Of a stretch of DNA of 64,000 nt, positions 55,094-64,000 are shown in pieces. This stretch comes from Bifidobacterium scaligerum. Lineage in GTDB: Bacteria > Actinomycetota > Actinomycetes > Actinomycetales > Bifidobacteriaceae. A model generated the notes under the pieces. The model saw only the letters and a program-made list of their open reading frames with translations, was not told the DNA's origin and made no database searches. Within the stretch, counting starts at the first letter, position 1. The number at the start of each line of letters is the position of its first letter. The stretch covers positions 282,110-346,109 of the forward strand of contig NZ_PGLQ01000002.1 in the NCBI RefSeq assembly GCF_002802865.1. Direction: 5' to 3'. The position numbers and the translations under genes are program-made.

Positions 55094-55125
55094 CGCCGAC
55101 TGGGGTCGGAACACCCGTCTCGGCG
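55094..55125 (+). terminator. Hairpin after the exonuclease
   Basis: CGCCGA (55094-55099) pairs with TCGGCG (55120-55125) and GGGT/ACCC can add to the stem. No T-run is present. The rest of 54987-55181 shows no gene; the 23-bp repeats then begin. Confidence 0.45.
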
Positions 55126-55181
55126 AATCCATCTGTGTGAGGTAATCGCTTCGCAATATCGCTGCATAGTCAGAGCGATTG

Positions 55182-55250
55182 TACATTTTACACCATTCTG
55201 ACTTTACATTTTCCACCACTTCGGTGGTACATTTTCCACCGCCTGAACTG
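55182..55250. repeat. Left 23-bp repeat array (3 units)
   Basis: Units begin at 55182, 55205 and 55228, exactly 23 bp apart, each starting TACATTTT(A/C)CACC. They match in order units 2, 3 and 4 of the right array at 56606-56697. The array lies 50 bp beyond the stop codon of the AAA/DUF4143 gene. Confidence 0.9.
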
Positions 55251-55299
55251 TAGGGCTGTTCTAAAGAACCCACGATGCTTAGACTCGCAGTCAATCCGA

Positions 55300-56589
55300 T
55301 CAGGCTCCGAGTAACGTGATCGGCACCACGTATACACCTTCCGGTGTTTTTCTGGCAAATACACCATTGCCAACAATCACCATAAGGAAGGATGGCTCTT
55401 GCTGCTGCGAGTAGGGGTTGGCCATGATGGTATCCCGCACTTTGATAAGTGAATCTATACCTTCCTGAGCTTTGTTCTCACCGAGCTTGATTTCGACTGC
55501 AGCCCATCGGCCATCCGCCAATTCAATAATGGCATCTGCCTCCAGACCCTTGTCATCGCGATAGAAATAGACTTTAGGACGCTCGATGCCAACCCAAGCA
55601 GAGGTATAAACCAGCAGGTCACGAATCACCAGATTTTCGAACATGTCTCCGAAGACCTGACCATTAGTCAGCAATCGAGAAGGATTAATACCCAATGCCG
55701 AAACCGCAAGTGAAGGATCCACGAAATAACGTTTGGACTTCACACGCATTCGGTTCCGCGCTTTGATAGGAGCATCCCAACTCGGCAATTCCTCAATAAG
55801 GAATTCACGAATCAACATGTCAACATAACTGGTAGTAGTGGATCGAGCCGGCTCAGCGTCAGATGCCTCGTCAGCCGCATACAGGTCTCGGCTCAACGTT
55901 TTTACGGTCGCGGCTTTCGTGTTGTTACGGGCCAGAGACATAATGATGCGTCGTGTCAGTTCCGGGTTTTTCCCCATTCGAGGCGCATTATCTTCGCATA
56001 CAGCTTCAAGATACTGCTGCGGAATATATAGAGCGCTTTCAATGTCGCTGTCTAGCGAGGCCGGCCAACCTCCGCGGCAAGTCCACTCCGCGATTTGCGC
56101 CAATGACGTTTGTGTGGATGCAGGTTCGAAATCCCCCTCAAACAATCCCCGCAACGAGACCGTACCTGTGGAAAGACTCTGCTCATACAAGCTCATTGGA
56201 CGCATACGCAAATGAGCAATCCGTCCGGCTCCGCTATGCTCATACTGCTCCAATGGAGGAGCGCTTGACCCAGTGAGCAGGTATTGTCCGGCACGATTGG
56301 CTGTCTGATCAATTGCATGACGGACGGCATCACGTACAGCAGGAACAGTCTGCCACTCGTCAATCAGGTGTGGCTGATCTCCGATAAGCGACATGGTGGG
56401 ATCGGCTTCGGCTAAAGGACGAACACGATAATCATCAAGCCCGGTAACACTATTGGCATGCGACAGCGCGCACCATGTTTTGCCGCACCATTTCGCACCA
56501 TCGATCTGCACTGCTCCAAACACGTTGAGCATTTTCAAAACAGGCGCATCAAGCAGCCTCGGCCTGTATTCATCTGGCTTGAGCGTCAT
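55300..56589 (-). CDS. AAA ATPase with DUF4143 domain
   Basis: A 429-residue ATPase of the AAA_14/DUF4143 type. Walker A is GAKWCGKT (residues 31-38), Walker B is HLIDEWQ, and a sensor-like LLTGSS follows. The C-terminal DUF4143 half carries a PD-(D/E)XK-like strand pair: DDKGLEADAIIELADGRWAAVEIKLGENK. The function is not established; such genes are frequent in mobile or defence-like positions. Flanked at 50 bp and 17 bp by two arrays of the same 23-bp repeat, so that its promoter lies inside the right array. Composition is A/T-richer than neighbouring housekeeping genes. Confidence 0.88.
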   Translation of the reverse strand: MTLKPDEYRPRLLDAPVLKMLNVFGAVQIDGAKWCGKTWCALSHANSVTGLDDYRVRPLAEADPTMSLIGDQPHLIDEWQTVPAVRDAVRHAIDQTANRAGQYLLTGSSAPPLEQYEHSGAGRIAHLRMRPMSLYEQSLSTGTVSLRGLFEGDFEPASTQTSLAQIAEWTCRGGWPASLDSDIESALYIPQQYLEAVCEDNAPRMGKNPELTRRIIMSLARNNTKAATVKTLSRDLYAADEASDAEPARSTTTSYVDMLIREFLIEELPSWDAPIKARNRMRVKSKRYFVDPSLAVSALGINPSRLLTNGQVFGDMFENLVIRDLLVYTSAWVGIERPKVYFYRDDKGLEADAIIELADGRWAAVEIKLGENKAQEGIDSLIKVRDTIMANPYSQQQEPSFLMVIVGNGVFARKTPEGVYVVPITLLGA

Positions 56590-56605
56590 ATCCCCGACCC
56601 TATCT

Positions 56606-56697
56606 TACATTTTACACCATTTTCATCTTACATTTTACACCATTCTGACTGTACATTTTACGCCACTTTGGTTGTACATTTCCACCGTCTTCTTTGA
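56606..56697. repeat. Right 23-bp repeat array (4 units)
   Basis: Units begin at 56606, 56629, 56652 and 56675, strictly 23 bp apart, with the core TACATTTTACACCA. The last unit has lost one T. The array ends about 120 bp before the XRE gene and begins 17 bp before the start of the AAA/DUF4143 gene, so it sits in the divergent promoter region of both. Confidence 0.9.
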
Positions 56698-56816
56698 CGC
56701 AGCACAAAAAGAGGCAAATCTGCTACAGTCTCATATTGTCGCAAAGCTATCTCTCGTGATTGATACCGAGGATGGTGAACGTGGTTCTTTTCATGAAACG
56801 GTGAGGAGCACTGATT

Positions 56817-57095
56817 ATGCCTACCATGAGTTTCGAGCAGCATTTCGCAAAAGCCAAGGACGATCCTATCGCGCGAGAGGAAATCGAGGAGGAGAGCCGT
56901 CGACTTGATGCAGCCGTGGCGCTTATGCGTGCACGCGAAGAAGCAGGACTCTCCCAAGAACAGCTTGCATCGCTCTCGCATATTTCTCGTAGCACCATTA
57001 ACCGAATCGAGAAAGCTCGAATCAGCCCATCCATCCGGACCCTTGACGCACTTGCTCAGGCTATGGGCAAACGTGCATCCGTCATCATCTCTTGA
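56817..57095 (+). CDS. XRE-family helix-turn-helix protein (orphan antitoxin-like)
   Basis: A 92-residue regulator with an XRE helix-turn-helix (EEAGLSQEQLASLSHISRSTINRIEKARISPSIRTLDALAQAMG) at residues about 38-82 and an acidic N-terminus (REEIEEESRRLDAAVAL). This layout is common in HigA-type antitoxins, whose toxin gene normally precedes them. The 120 bp upstream are open in one frame but no toxin is recognised. It may bind the 23-bp repeats next to it. GAGGAGC precedes the ATG. Confidence 0.85.
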   Translation: MPTMSFEQHFAKAKDDPIAREEIEEESRRLDAAVALMRAREEAGLSQEQLASLSHISRSTINRIEKARISPSIRTLDALAQAMGKRASVIIS

Positions 57096-57129
57096 CCGTT
57101 GCGTCCCGCGACCACAGAGGTCACCCGCA

Positions 57130-59944
57130 TTATTGATTGGTAAGGGCGGCGTAGTTGGCGAAGAGGAGGGTGAGGCGCTCGTCGTTGGAGCGGCAGGGTT
57201 TCTTGGCACCAAAGGCCACATCCACCACCTTGTCCAATGCTTCGTGGGCCTTGCGCAGGTCGACGGGCATGAAATCTGGATCGTACAGGTCCGCCAATGA
57301 TTGGCCGGGGTGATTCGCACGAGCCGCCAGCACTCCCCTACCCGCTTCGATGACTTTGATACGCATGTCGTCAGAAAGTTCAGGTAGCGGCAAATTATTC
57401 CAAACGACTGTGTTAGAAAAACGACATCGGGATTCAAGTCGCCCACCAACGGTCTTCTGCCAAACCATGAACATACTGGATTCGATGATTGCAAAGGCCA
57501 ATCCTTTGGGATCAATGCAGGTATAGACCATATCGCCAGCGATAATATCCGGTGTATACCAATCGCAGGTCATATATTCACGGTCTTCGCTGAACACTTT
57601 GGGAATCGCGAGATAATTGGTGTCCTGCTGATGATCATCTCGGAACAGCCAAGGTGTGGTCCTATGCTTGTAAGCATCACCCTTGACCGGCGCATTTTCG
57701 CGATATTCACGACAAGCCTTTATTTTTTCGCGTAAATAAGATGAATTTCTCAATTCATTCGGCTCAGCATCATTCAGCCACAGGCACCATCGCCCAATAT
57801 TATTGATAAGCTCCTTACCCATACGGAATGGACGTACATACTTTGCTGCAACGGAATCCGACATTGCCTTGTCATATTCCTCGCGAGTATTAATGATGAG
57901 ATTGCCGCCATCCAACGGCATCGACCCCGAATCGACCAGATTAAGCATCGGAGAAATCGGCCCTGCCTTCTGACTACGCTTGACAATAAATATGTCCGGC
58001 CCGTCAATCAGATAGGGATTGATATGTGATGCCCTGATTTCAATGGGGTCACCATTTATTTCCATATATTCAAATAGCCTTAGGGGGGGGGGCAAGTCTT
58101 TCGCCGGTATCTTTGCGCATACCAATAATCACTACATGAACATGCGCAACATCGGTGGATTGCGCATCCCATGCGAACGTGCGATGAGCGAACGCGATAT
58201 GCCATCCGTCTGCGAACAGTGGCTTGAACAAGGATGCCACAGGCTGTCCCTGAACAACAGAGTTCGTGGACACAAATGCGAACGCCGAATCCGATCGAGT
58301 CAAATACTGTGATGCCTTGCGATGCCATCCAGTCGCATAATCCAGGTACCCGTCGTAATCCTTGCCCCACACCAGTTTCATATCCTCAGCGGTCTGGCCG
58401 GTACGTGAGATATGCCCGATAAACGGCGGGTTGCCCATCACATAGGAGCACTCGGCACCCGGCAGCAGCTCGTTCCAGTCGTATTGCAATGCGTTCGCCT
58501 GTACGATGTTGCCGGAATCATGCAGTGGCAGATGATTCAACGTCTGACCGGCGATATCCTCCGTATCATCCAACGCCTGCTGTTCGGCGATCCACAGCGC
58601 GGTCTTCGCCACGGACACGGCGAAGTCGTTGATTTCAATGCCGTGGAACTGATCGATACGCACCTTGACCAGCGAACCGGCATCGGAATCCTGACCGAAA
58701 TCCACATACCCCTGCCCATGCAAACGCGCCGCAATCACCTTGTTCTCCAACTCACGCAACTGGAGGAACGTTTCGGTCAGGAAGTTACCGGATCCACAAG
58801 CCGGGTCAAGGAATTTCAGACCGGCAAGCTTATCCTGATACTTCGTCAGACGATTCAGCCGAGCTTGCTCGCCAATGGTCGAATCATCCAGAATGCCGTT
58901 AAGCTCATTCTTCAAATCATCCAAAAACAGCGGATCGATAAGCCGGTGAATGTTCTTCACCGTGGTGTAATGCATGCCGCCCTTGCGCCGCTGGTCATGG
59001 CTCAGCGTCTCCTCCATCAGCGAGCCGAAAATCACCGGACTGATGTTCTTCCACGAGAAATGCTCGCCGGCATGAATCAACGCGTCACGAATCTCATCGG
59101 TGAACGGCGGAATCTCAATCGAACCACGGAACAAACCACCATTCACATACGGGAAGTGCTTAAGCTCATCCTCCAGATACGGGTCGCGCTCGGATTCCGT
59201 GGTATCAAGCACCCGGAACAGATCGATGATGGCGCGACGCAGATGCCCGGCATCATAGGATTTCACGTAATCGCTGAAACCATCAGACGGGAACAAGCCC
59301 GCATCCTCCGCATAAAGCGCGAACACGAGACGCACAGTGAGCAGAGCAAGGCTGTGATGCGACACCGGATCGTCAGGATTCACATATTGAGCCGCCAACG
59401 CGTTATGCAGATTCGCCACCAGCACACCCGCATGCTCGGAAAGCTTCTGCTGCACCACCACACGGGAATGGTCACGGGAGAAAATCCGTCGCAACATATC
59501 CACATGTTCAGGCAACTGATCCAACGTGAACTCATCCACCGGAGCACCTGATGCCAGCGGATCGGTCTCCAAATCGTAGAACCGGAAACGATTGAAATTA
59601 CACGTGCACAGCACGGACGGCTTCAACGAGAACGGCAACGCCTGCGCATACCTGAGCGCCTGCTGCACCGGAGTCACCGGCGTACCCTGACGAATCTCCG
59701 ACTTATCCAAATCAACGCTGCTGCTTTTCTGCTCCACCAACAGCCGAGCATCCGGGCACAACACATCGATGAACCCGTTGCCCACCGTCCGGTATTCGAA
59801 TTTCGTTTCCGCCAACGCATTCTTGCGACCAAGCACATTGCCCAACAGGTCAAGCCAAAACGTCTGCGTTTCCTGCTTCTCATCACCACGCCCAGACCAC
59901 CGGTTCACAAACTCCTGCGTCACCTGCTCCAGCGTCGTTGCCAT
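57130..59944 (-). pseudogene. MmeI-like type IIL restriction-modification enzyme, split by a G10 tract (possibly phase-variable)
   Basis: Two frames together form one single-chain restriction-modification enzyme. The upstream frame (59944 to stop at 58070) has the N-terminal PD-(D/E)XK nuclease (Asp60, Glu71-X-Lys73 in FIDVLCPDARLLVEQKSS), a helical region, and the adenine methyltransferase with DPACGSGNF (residue 380) and NPPFIG (residue 505). It stops just after a C10 run (minus strand; G10 at 58083-58092). The other frame (to 57130) continues with the target-recognition and C-terminal helical parts (CRFSNTVVWNNLPLPEL, SLADLYDPDFMP). With nine C instead of ten the frames join to about 937 residues, close to MmeI-family size. 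GGGAG precedes the ATG at 59944. In the version sequenced here the protein lacks target recognition and is probably inactive. Confidence 0.88.
58083..58092. repeat. Homopolymeric G10 tract inside the MmeI-like gene
   Basis: Ten consecutive G on the plus strand within coding DNA. The frame upstream ends within six codons after it; the frame after it is open for 300 residues. Runs of this length are prone to slipped-strand changes. Confidence 0.93.
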
Positions 59945-60071
59945 AGTCACTCCCGAATCTCTGCGTAATCAGCTTTCTCAAGTGTATCCACAACAAAATA
60001 GCCTTTCGCGACTTGGCGAAAGGCTATTTCAATGGAACGTCACGCAGCTGAACTGCAACGCGCTAAAGCTA

Positions 60072-61937
60072 TCAGGCGAGACCGGAAAGCTTGTTGATCA
60101 GGTCAGGATCCCTAGTAGCACCCTTGTCGGCGGAGCGGGCGAAGGCGGCGTAGGCCTTCAGGGCCTGGGAGACCTTGCGGTCGCGGTGAGCCACGTAGCC
60201 GTCTCCGGCTTCCAGCTCGGCGCGGCGCTCAGCCAGCTGCTCGTCGGTCAGCTCAACGTTCACCGAACGGTTCTCGATATCGATGTTGATGATGTCGCCG
60301 TTCTTGATGAGCGCGATCGGGCCCTTGTTGGCTGCCTCAGGAGCGATGTGGCCGATGGCCAGACCGGAGGAACCGCCGGAGTAACGGCCATCGGTGAGCA
60401 TAGCCACCTGCTTGCCGATGCCCTTGCCCTTGACGAAGGAAGTCGGATACAGCATTTCCTGCATGCCCGGGCCGCCCTTCGGGCCTTCATAACGAATCAC
60501 CAACGCCATGCCGGGCTTCAGGGTGTCATCCAGAATCACCTTGATGGCTTCTTCCTGGGATTCGACCACCAGAGCCGGTCCACGGAACTTCCAGATCTCC
60601 TGCGGCACGCCGGCGGTCTTCACCACGCAGCCGTCAGGGGCCAGGTTGCCACGCAGCACGGCGAGGCCGCCCTCGTGGATCTCCGGATGATCGATGTCGT
60701 GGATGGCACCGTTCTGGCGATCGGTATCGAGCGTGTCGAACAAGGTGGTGTGCGTCCACGGCTCCGGGGAGATGATGTGGCCTGGAGCGGCCTTGTACAT
60801 CTGCTTGGCTTCCTCGGTGCAGGTGTCGCGCATGATGTCCCAATCGTTGAGCTTCGCCTCAAGGGTCGGGTAGTCGATGGAGTGTACGTTACGGTGCAGT
60901 TTGCCGGCGCGGTCGAGCTCGCCCAGAATGCCGGTGATGCCGCCAGCGCGGTGCACGTCGGAGATCTCCCACTTGCCGGACGGCGAGGCCTTGCAGATGC
61001 ACGGCACGGTATGGGAGATGCGCTCGATATCATCCAGCGTGAAGTCCACGTCTGCGGACTGGGCCATGGCCAGAATGTGCAGCACGGTGTTGGTGGAGCC
61101 GCCCATGGCCACATCCATGGTCATGGCGTTCTCGAAGGCTTCCTTGGTGGCGATGGAGCGCGGCAACACGGAATCGTCGGAGTCGCGGTAGTACTGGTTG
61201 GCGATCTTGACCACCTGCTCGGCGGCGCGCTTGAACAGATCCTTGCGGTAGGAGTGGGAGGCCAGAATCGTGCCGTTGCCCGGCAGGGCCAGACCGATGG
61301 CCTCGGTCAGGCAGTTCATCGAGTTGGCGGTGAACATGCCGGCGCAGGAACCGCAGGTCGGGCACACGGTCTTCTCGTAGTTGAGCAGATCCTCCTCGGA
61401 AACGTTATCGTCTGCGGAGGCGTACATCACGGAGATCAGATCAGTGTTCTTCTTGACGGTGCCGTCGGCCAGCACGGTGGTGCCGGCTTCCATCGGACCG
61501 CCGGAGACGAACACGGTCGGGATGTTGAGGCGAAGGGCCGCCATGAGCATGCCCGGAACCACCTTGTCGCAGTTCGGGATGCAGATCAGGGCGTCGGCGC
61601 AGTGCGCGTTGCACTGGTATTCCACGGTATCGGCGATGATATCGCGGGAAGGCAGGGAGTAGAGCATGCCAGTGTGGCCCATGGCAATGCCGTCGTCCAC
61701 GGCCATCGTGTTGAACTCGCGCGGAATGCCGCCCGCTTCCTTGATGGCTTCGGAGACGATGCGTCCGACCTTGTTCAGGTGGACGTGACCGGGCAGGAAC
61801 TCGTCGAAGGAGTTGGCGATGGCGATAATGGGCTTACGGCCCATGTCGTCGCCGCTGACGCCGGCGGCACGGTAGAGGGCTCGCGCGCCTGCGAAGACGC
61901 GGCCGGACATGAGTTTTGCAGATCGCATTTCAGTCAT
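60072..61937 (-). CDS. ilvD: Dihydroxy-acid dehydratase
   Basis: Iron-sulfur dehydratase of the valine, isoleucine and pantothenate pathways. Signatures: [60 protein letters not shown] with the cluster Cys residues, [10 protein letters not shown] and the C-terminal [21 protein letters not shown]. 621 residues from the ATG at 61937; an upstream TTG is less likely. A 127-bp gap separates it from the MmeI-like gene, and about 216 bp from the divergent rpoZ. Confidence 0.96.
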   Translation of the reverse strand: MTEMRSAKLMSGRVFAGARALYRAAGVSGDDMGRKPIIAIANSFDEFLPGHVHLNKVGRIVSEAIKEAGGIPREFNTMAVDDGIAMGHTGMLYSLPSRDIIADTVEYQCNAHCADALICIPNCDKVVPGMLMAALRLNIPTVFVSGGPMEAGTTVLADGTVKKNTDLISVMYASADDNVSEEDLLNYEKTVCPTCGSCAGMFTANSMNCLTEAIGLALPGNGTILASHSYRKDLFKRAAEQVVKIANQYYRDSDDSVLPRSIATKEAFENAMTMDVAMGGSTNTVLHILAMAQSADVDFTLDDIERISHTVPCICKASPSGKWEISDVHRAGGITGILGELDRAGKLHRNVHSIDYPTLEAKLNDWDIMRDTCTEEAKQMYKAAPGHIISPEPWTHTTLFDTLDTDRQNGAIHDIDHPEIHEGGLAVLRGNLAPDGCVVKTAGVPQEIWKFRGPALVVESQEEAIKVILDDTLKPGMALVIRYEGPKGGPGMQEMLYPTSFVKGKGIGKQVAMLTDGRYSGGSSGLAIGHIAPEAANKGPIALIKNGDIINIDIENRSVNVELTDEQLAERRAELEAGDGYVAHRDRKVSQALKAYAAFARSADKGATRDPDLINKLSGLA

Positions 61938-62153
61938 GCTTCTATTCAAGCCCTTGCGAGGGACACGCGTTTTGTCAAGAGTCGAATAGTGGAATTTTCA
62001 AAAACGTAACCTTTTTCACACCATCTCACGACACTTCTCGCCTCACAAACTGGTAGAAGAACAACCTCGATCCGCGATTGCCGCGAAGTCCCGGCGCAAG
62101 GCTAGACTTTGTTCGGTTGAGATAGATTTTCCAACGTTTGGAGACACATACTT

Positions 62154-62468
62154 ATGGCAGAAGAAACCGAGGTTAAGGGTAACGAGGCGTTCGGCACTGA
62201 CCCGCACCCCACCGGTCTTGCAAATCCGCCGATTGACGACCTGATGAAGCACGCTGACTCCAAGTACGCGCTGGCCATTTTCGCCGCCAAGCGTGCCCGC
62301 CAGATCAACTCCTACTTCACCCAGCTGAACGAGGGCCTGCTGCAGAACGTCGGCCCGCTGGTCGAGTACCAGAACAACGAGAAGCCGCTGTCCATCGCCT
62401 TCCGCGAGATCGACGAGGGTCTGCTTGAGGAGACTCTGGGCGAGGACGACGCCAACGAGGGCAACTGA
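62154..62468 (+). CDS. rpoZ: RNA polymerase omega subunit
   Basis: Omega subunit assisting assembly of RNA polymerase beta'. The conserved core is [30 protein letters not shown], followed by [20 protein letters not shown]. 104 residues with a 25-residue N-terminal extension. It is divergent from ilvD and followed by a terminator, so it is monocistronic. Confidence 0.95.
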   Translation: MAEETEVKGNEAFGTDPHPTGLANPPIDDLMKHADSKYALAIFAAKRARQINSYFTQLNEGLLQNVGPLVEYQNNEKPLSIAFREIDEGLLEETLGEDDANEGN

Positions 62469-62531
62469 TCTACGGATCTACCGCCGCTTTCGACTGTGGC
62501 CAACCACAGACACGAATCGCAGACGTGAATA

Positions 62532-62577
62532 AGAGAAGGGCTCGCGCCACCGCGCTGGTTGGCACGGGCCCTTCTCT
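62532..62577 (+). terminator. Terminator after rpoZ
   Basis: AGAGAAGGGC (62532-62541) pairs with GCCCTTCTCT (62568-62577) and inner GCCA/TGGC extends the stem. The following sequence is CGTATC, with no long T-run. Confidence 0.75.
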
Positions 62578-62595
62578 CGTATCCGCTTGACCCGC

Positions 62596-62713
62596 CGCCC
62601 CGCTCACACCGGGCATGCAACAGTTTTCATAATTGAATATCGCGATAACTGAACAATCACACACCATAACCAATACGTATCATTGTGCTTCGTGCCCGAT
62701 TCGGCGCGGGGCG
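62596..62713 (+). promoter_or_regulatory. metK leader region with palindrome and long-range inverted repeat
   Basis: TATCGCGATA (62638-62647) is a perfect 10-bp palindrome about 93 bp before metK. CGCCCCGC (62596-62603) can pair with GCGGGGCG (62706-62713), which ends 26 bases before the ATG. No known SAM riboswitch was recognised. AAAGGGA is the metK ribosome site. Confidence 0.45.
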
Positions 62714-62739
62714 ATAAGTCCTGACACGAAAGGGATGAT

Positions 62740-63963
62740 ATGACAGAAGAAAAGCGGCTTATCTCAGCCGAATCCGTTACCGAAGGCCACCCGGACAAGG
62801 TCTGCGACCAGATTTCCGATGCCATTCTTGACGACCTGCTGGCCCAAGACCCCACCAGCCATGTGGCTGTGGAGACCTCAGCCGCTACCGGCGTATTCCT
62901 GGTCTTTGGCGAGGTCACGTCCGAAGGCTACTGCGACGTGCAGTCCAAAGTCCGTGAGACCTTGCGCAATATTGGCTACACTTCCTCTGAAGTCGGCTTG
63001 GATGCCGACTCCTGCGGCGTTATCGTGGCGATCACCGAGCAGAGCGCCGAAATCAATCAGGGCGTAAGCCGCCTGAATGCCGAAGAAGAATCCGCTGCCA
63101 GCCGCGAACAACGCTATGAGGCGCAAGGCGCCGGCGATCAGGGTGTGATGTTCGGCTATGCCACCGCCGAGACGCCCTCACTGATGCCGTTGCCGATTTA
63201 TTTGACCCATCGCCTCGCCTTCCGTCTGACCGAAGTACGCAAGTCCGGCGAAGTGCCTCACCTGCGCCCGGATGGCAAAACCCAGGTGACCATCGAGTAC
63301 GACGAGCACGACAATCCCGTACGTTTGGATACTGTGCTGATCTCCACCCAGCATGACCCCGAGGCGACTCACGCATGGCTTGAGGCTCAGCTCAAGGAGC
63401 ATGTGATCGACCCGGTACTCAAGGAAGTGCTTGGTGACAAGGTGCCTTATGAGGGCTACCGTCAGCTGGTCAACCCCACCGGTTCGTTTATCCTTGGCGG
63501 CCCCGCTGCCGACGCCGGTCTGACCGGCCGCAAAATCATCGTGGATACCTACGGCGGTGCCGCACATCACGGCGGCGGCGCATTCTCCGGTAAGGATCCC
63601 TCCAAGGTGGACCGTTCCGCCGCCTACGCCACCCGCTGGGTCGCCAAGAACATCGTGGCCGCCGGTTTGGCGCGCAAGGCCGAAGTGCAGGTGGCCTATG
63701 CCATCGGCGTGGCCGATCCGGTATCCATCAATGTGGAGACGTTCGGCACCGAGCGCGACGGCGTGACTCGCGGCCAGATCGCCGCCGCGGTGCGCAAGGT
63801 GTTTGATCTCCGCCCTGCAGCCATCATCGACGAGCTCGACCTCAAGCGCCCGATCTACCTGAAGACCGCCGCTTATGGTCACTTCGGCCGTACCGATGTT
63901 CAGTTCCCGTGGGAGCGTACCAATAAGGTCGAGGAACTCAAGGCTGCGATTGCCGCAGAGTAA
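62740..63963 (+). CDS. metK: S-adenosylmethionine synthetase
   Basis: Makes S-adenosylmethionine from methionine and ATP. Signatures: [23 protein letters not shown] with the active-site His, [34 protein letters not shown] and the P-loop [19 protein letters not shown]. 407 residues, complete; the stop is 37 bp before the window end. It supplies the methyl donor used by the DNA methyltransferases in this window. Confidence 0.97.
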   Translation: MTEEKRLISAESVTEGHPDKVCDQISDAILDDLLAQDPTSHVAVETSAATGVFLVFGEVTSEGYCDVQSKVRETLRNIGYTSSEVGLDADSCGVIVAITEQSAEINQGVSRLNAEEESAASREQRYEAQGAGDQGVMFGYATAETPSLMPLPIYLTHRLAFRLTEVRKSGEVPHLRPDGKTQVTIEYDEHDNPVRLDTVLISTQHDPEATHAWLEAQLKEHVIDPVLKEVLGDKVPYEGYRQLVNPTGSFILGGPAADAGLTGRKIIVDTYGGAAHHGGGAFSGKDPSKVDRSAAYATRWVAKNIVAAGLARKAEVQVAYAIGVADPVSINVETFGTERDGVTRGQIAAAVRKVFDLRPAAIIDELDLKRPIYLKTAAYGHFGRTDVQFPWERTNKVEELKAAIAAE

Positions 63964-64000
63964 TTTCAGCCGGCACCAACAATAAAGGGCTTCCTGCTTC

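Noticed and set aside
55182..56697. Repeat arrays as a CRISPR locus
   Set aside because: Units are 23 bp in total with only about 14 conserved bases and no 30-bp spacers, and the variable parts are shared between the two arrays; no cas gene is nearby.
57130..58125. Separate gene for the 3' part of the MmeI-like enzyme
   Set aside because: Its apparent start is a TTG within the upstream frame without a ribosome site, and its content is exactly the missing recognition half of the same enzyme.
59769..62009. Plus-strand reading frame of 746 residues
   Set aside because: Antisense of ilvD; arises from high GC codon bias.

Overview
The window is a high-GC actinobacterial chromosome segment that reads as Bifidobacterium, most likely the B. 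longum/B. breve group. The main reasons are the order ftsZ-sepF-yggT-divIVA-lspA-rluD, an ARC-type proteasomal ATPase, a helicase-dead actinobacterial PriA, a bifidobacterial-type serpin and a sucrose (csc-like) locus under a LacI regulator. The species is inferred from gene content; no search was run.

Layout. 1-2466: ARC ATPase (cut by the window edge), a DedA membrane protein and divergent serB. 2520-10083: priA, then on the minus strand rluD-like, lspA, divIVA, yggT, sepF and ftsZ. 10237-14761: dusB, glyS and pepC. 14943-20066: a TPP riboswitch followed by thiM, a thiE-thiC fusion, thiD and a thiamine-binding protein. 20426-28050 is accessory in character: an MFS transporter, a membrane-anchored serpin, a ThiY-like binding protein and a ThiX-like permease, with a PaeR7I/XhoI-type restriction-modification pair sitting between these two ABC genes. 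28129-32532: beta-fructofuranosidase, LacY-like permease and LacI repressor, with a readable promoter and operator pair. 32636-41588: nucleoside hydrolase, uppS, recO, a membrane alpha/beta-hydrolase, ispG, dxr and a second DivIVA-domain protein. 41698-48998: a conserved actinobacterial block (zincin-like protein, Lon-type S16 protease, DUF3052, tRNA-Val, UvrD-type helicase, APH-like protein, DUF3107). 49160-54986: AEC and MATE transporters, a TetM-like translational GTPase and a DEDDh exonuclease. 54987-59944: an island with an AAA/DUF4143 ATPase flanked on both sides by 23-bp repeat arrays, an orphan XRE regulator and an MmeI-family restriction-modification enzyme split by a run of ten G. 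60072-63963: ilvD, rpoZ and metK.

How the genes work together. The thiamine genes form a riboswitch-led operon for the pyrimidine and thiazole branches and TMP synthesis; the nearby ABC genes probably import a thiamine precursor but have no ATPase gene here. The csc-like genes form a LacI-repressed sucrose/fructo-oligosaccharide uptake and hydrolysis unit. uppS/recO and ispG/dxr/divIVA are translationally coupled through 4-bp start/stop overlaps and link isoprenoid and undecaprenyl-phosphate supply to wall growth.

The most striking signals are (1) the G10 tract that splits the MmeI-like enzyme exactly between its methyltransferase and its target-recognition part, so that loss of one G would restore a protein of about 937 residues, which is the layout of a phase-variable methyltransferase; and (2) matching arrays of 23-bp repeats (three and four units) on both sides of the DUF4143 ATPase gene, which look like a self-contained module or a multi-site operator.
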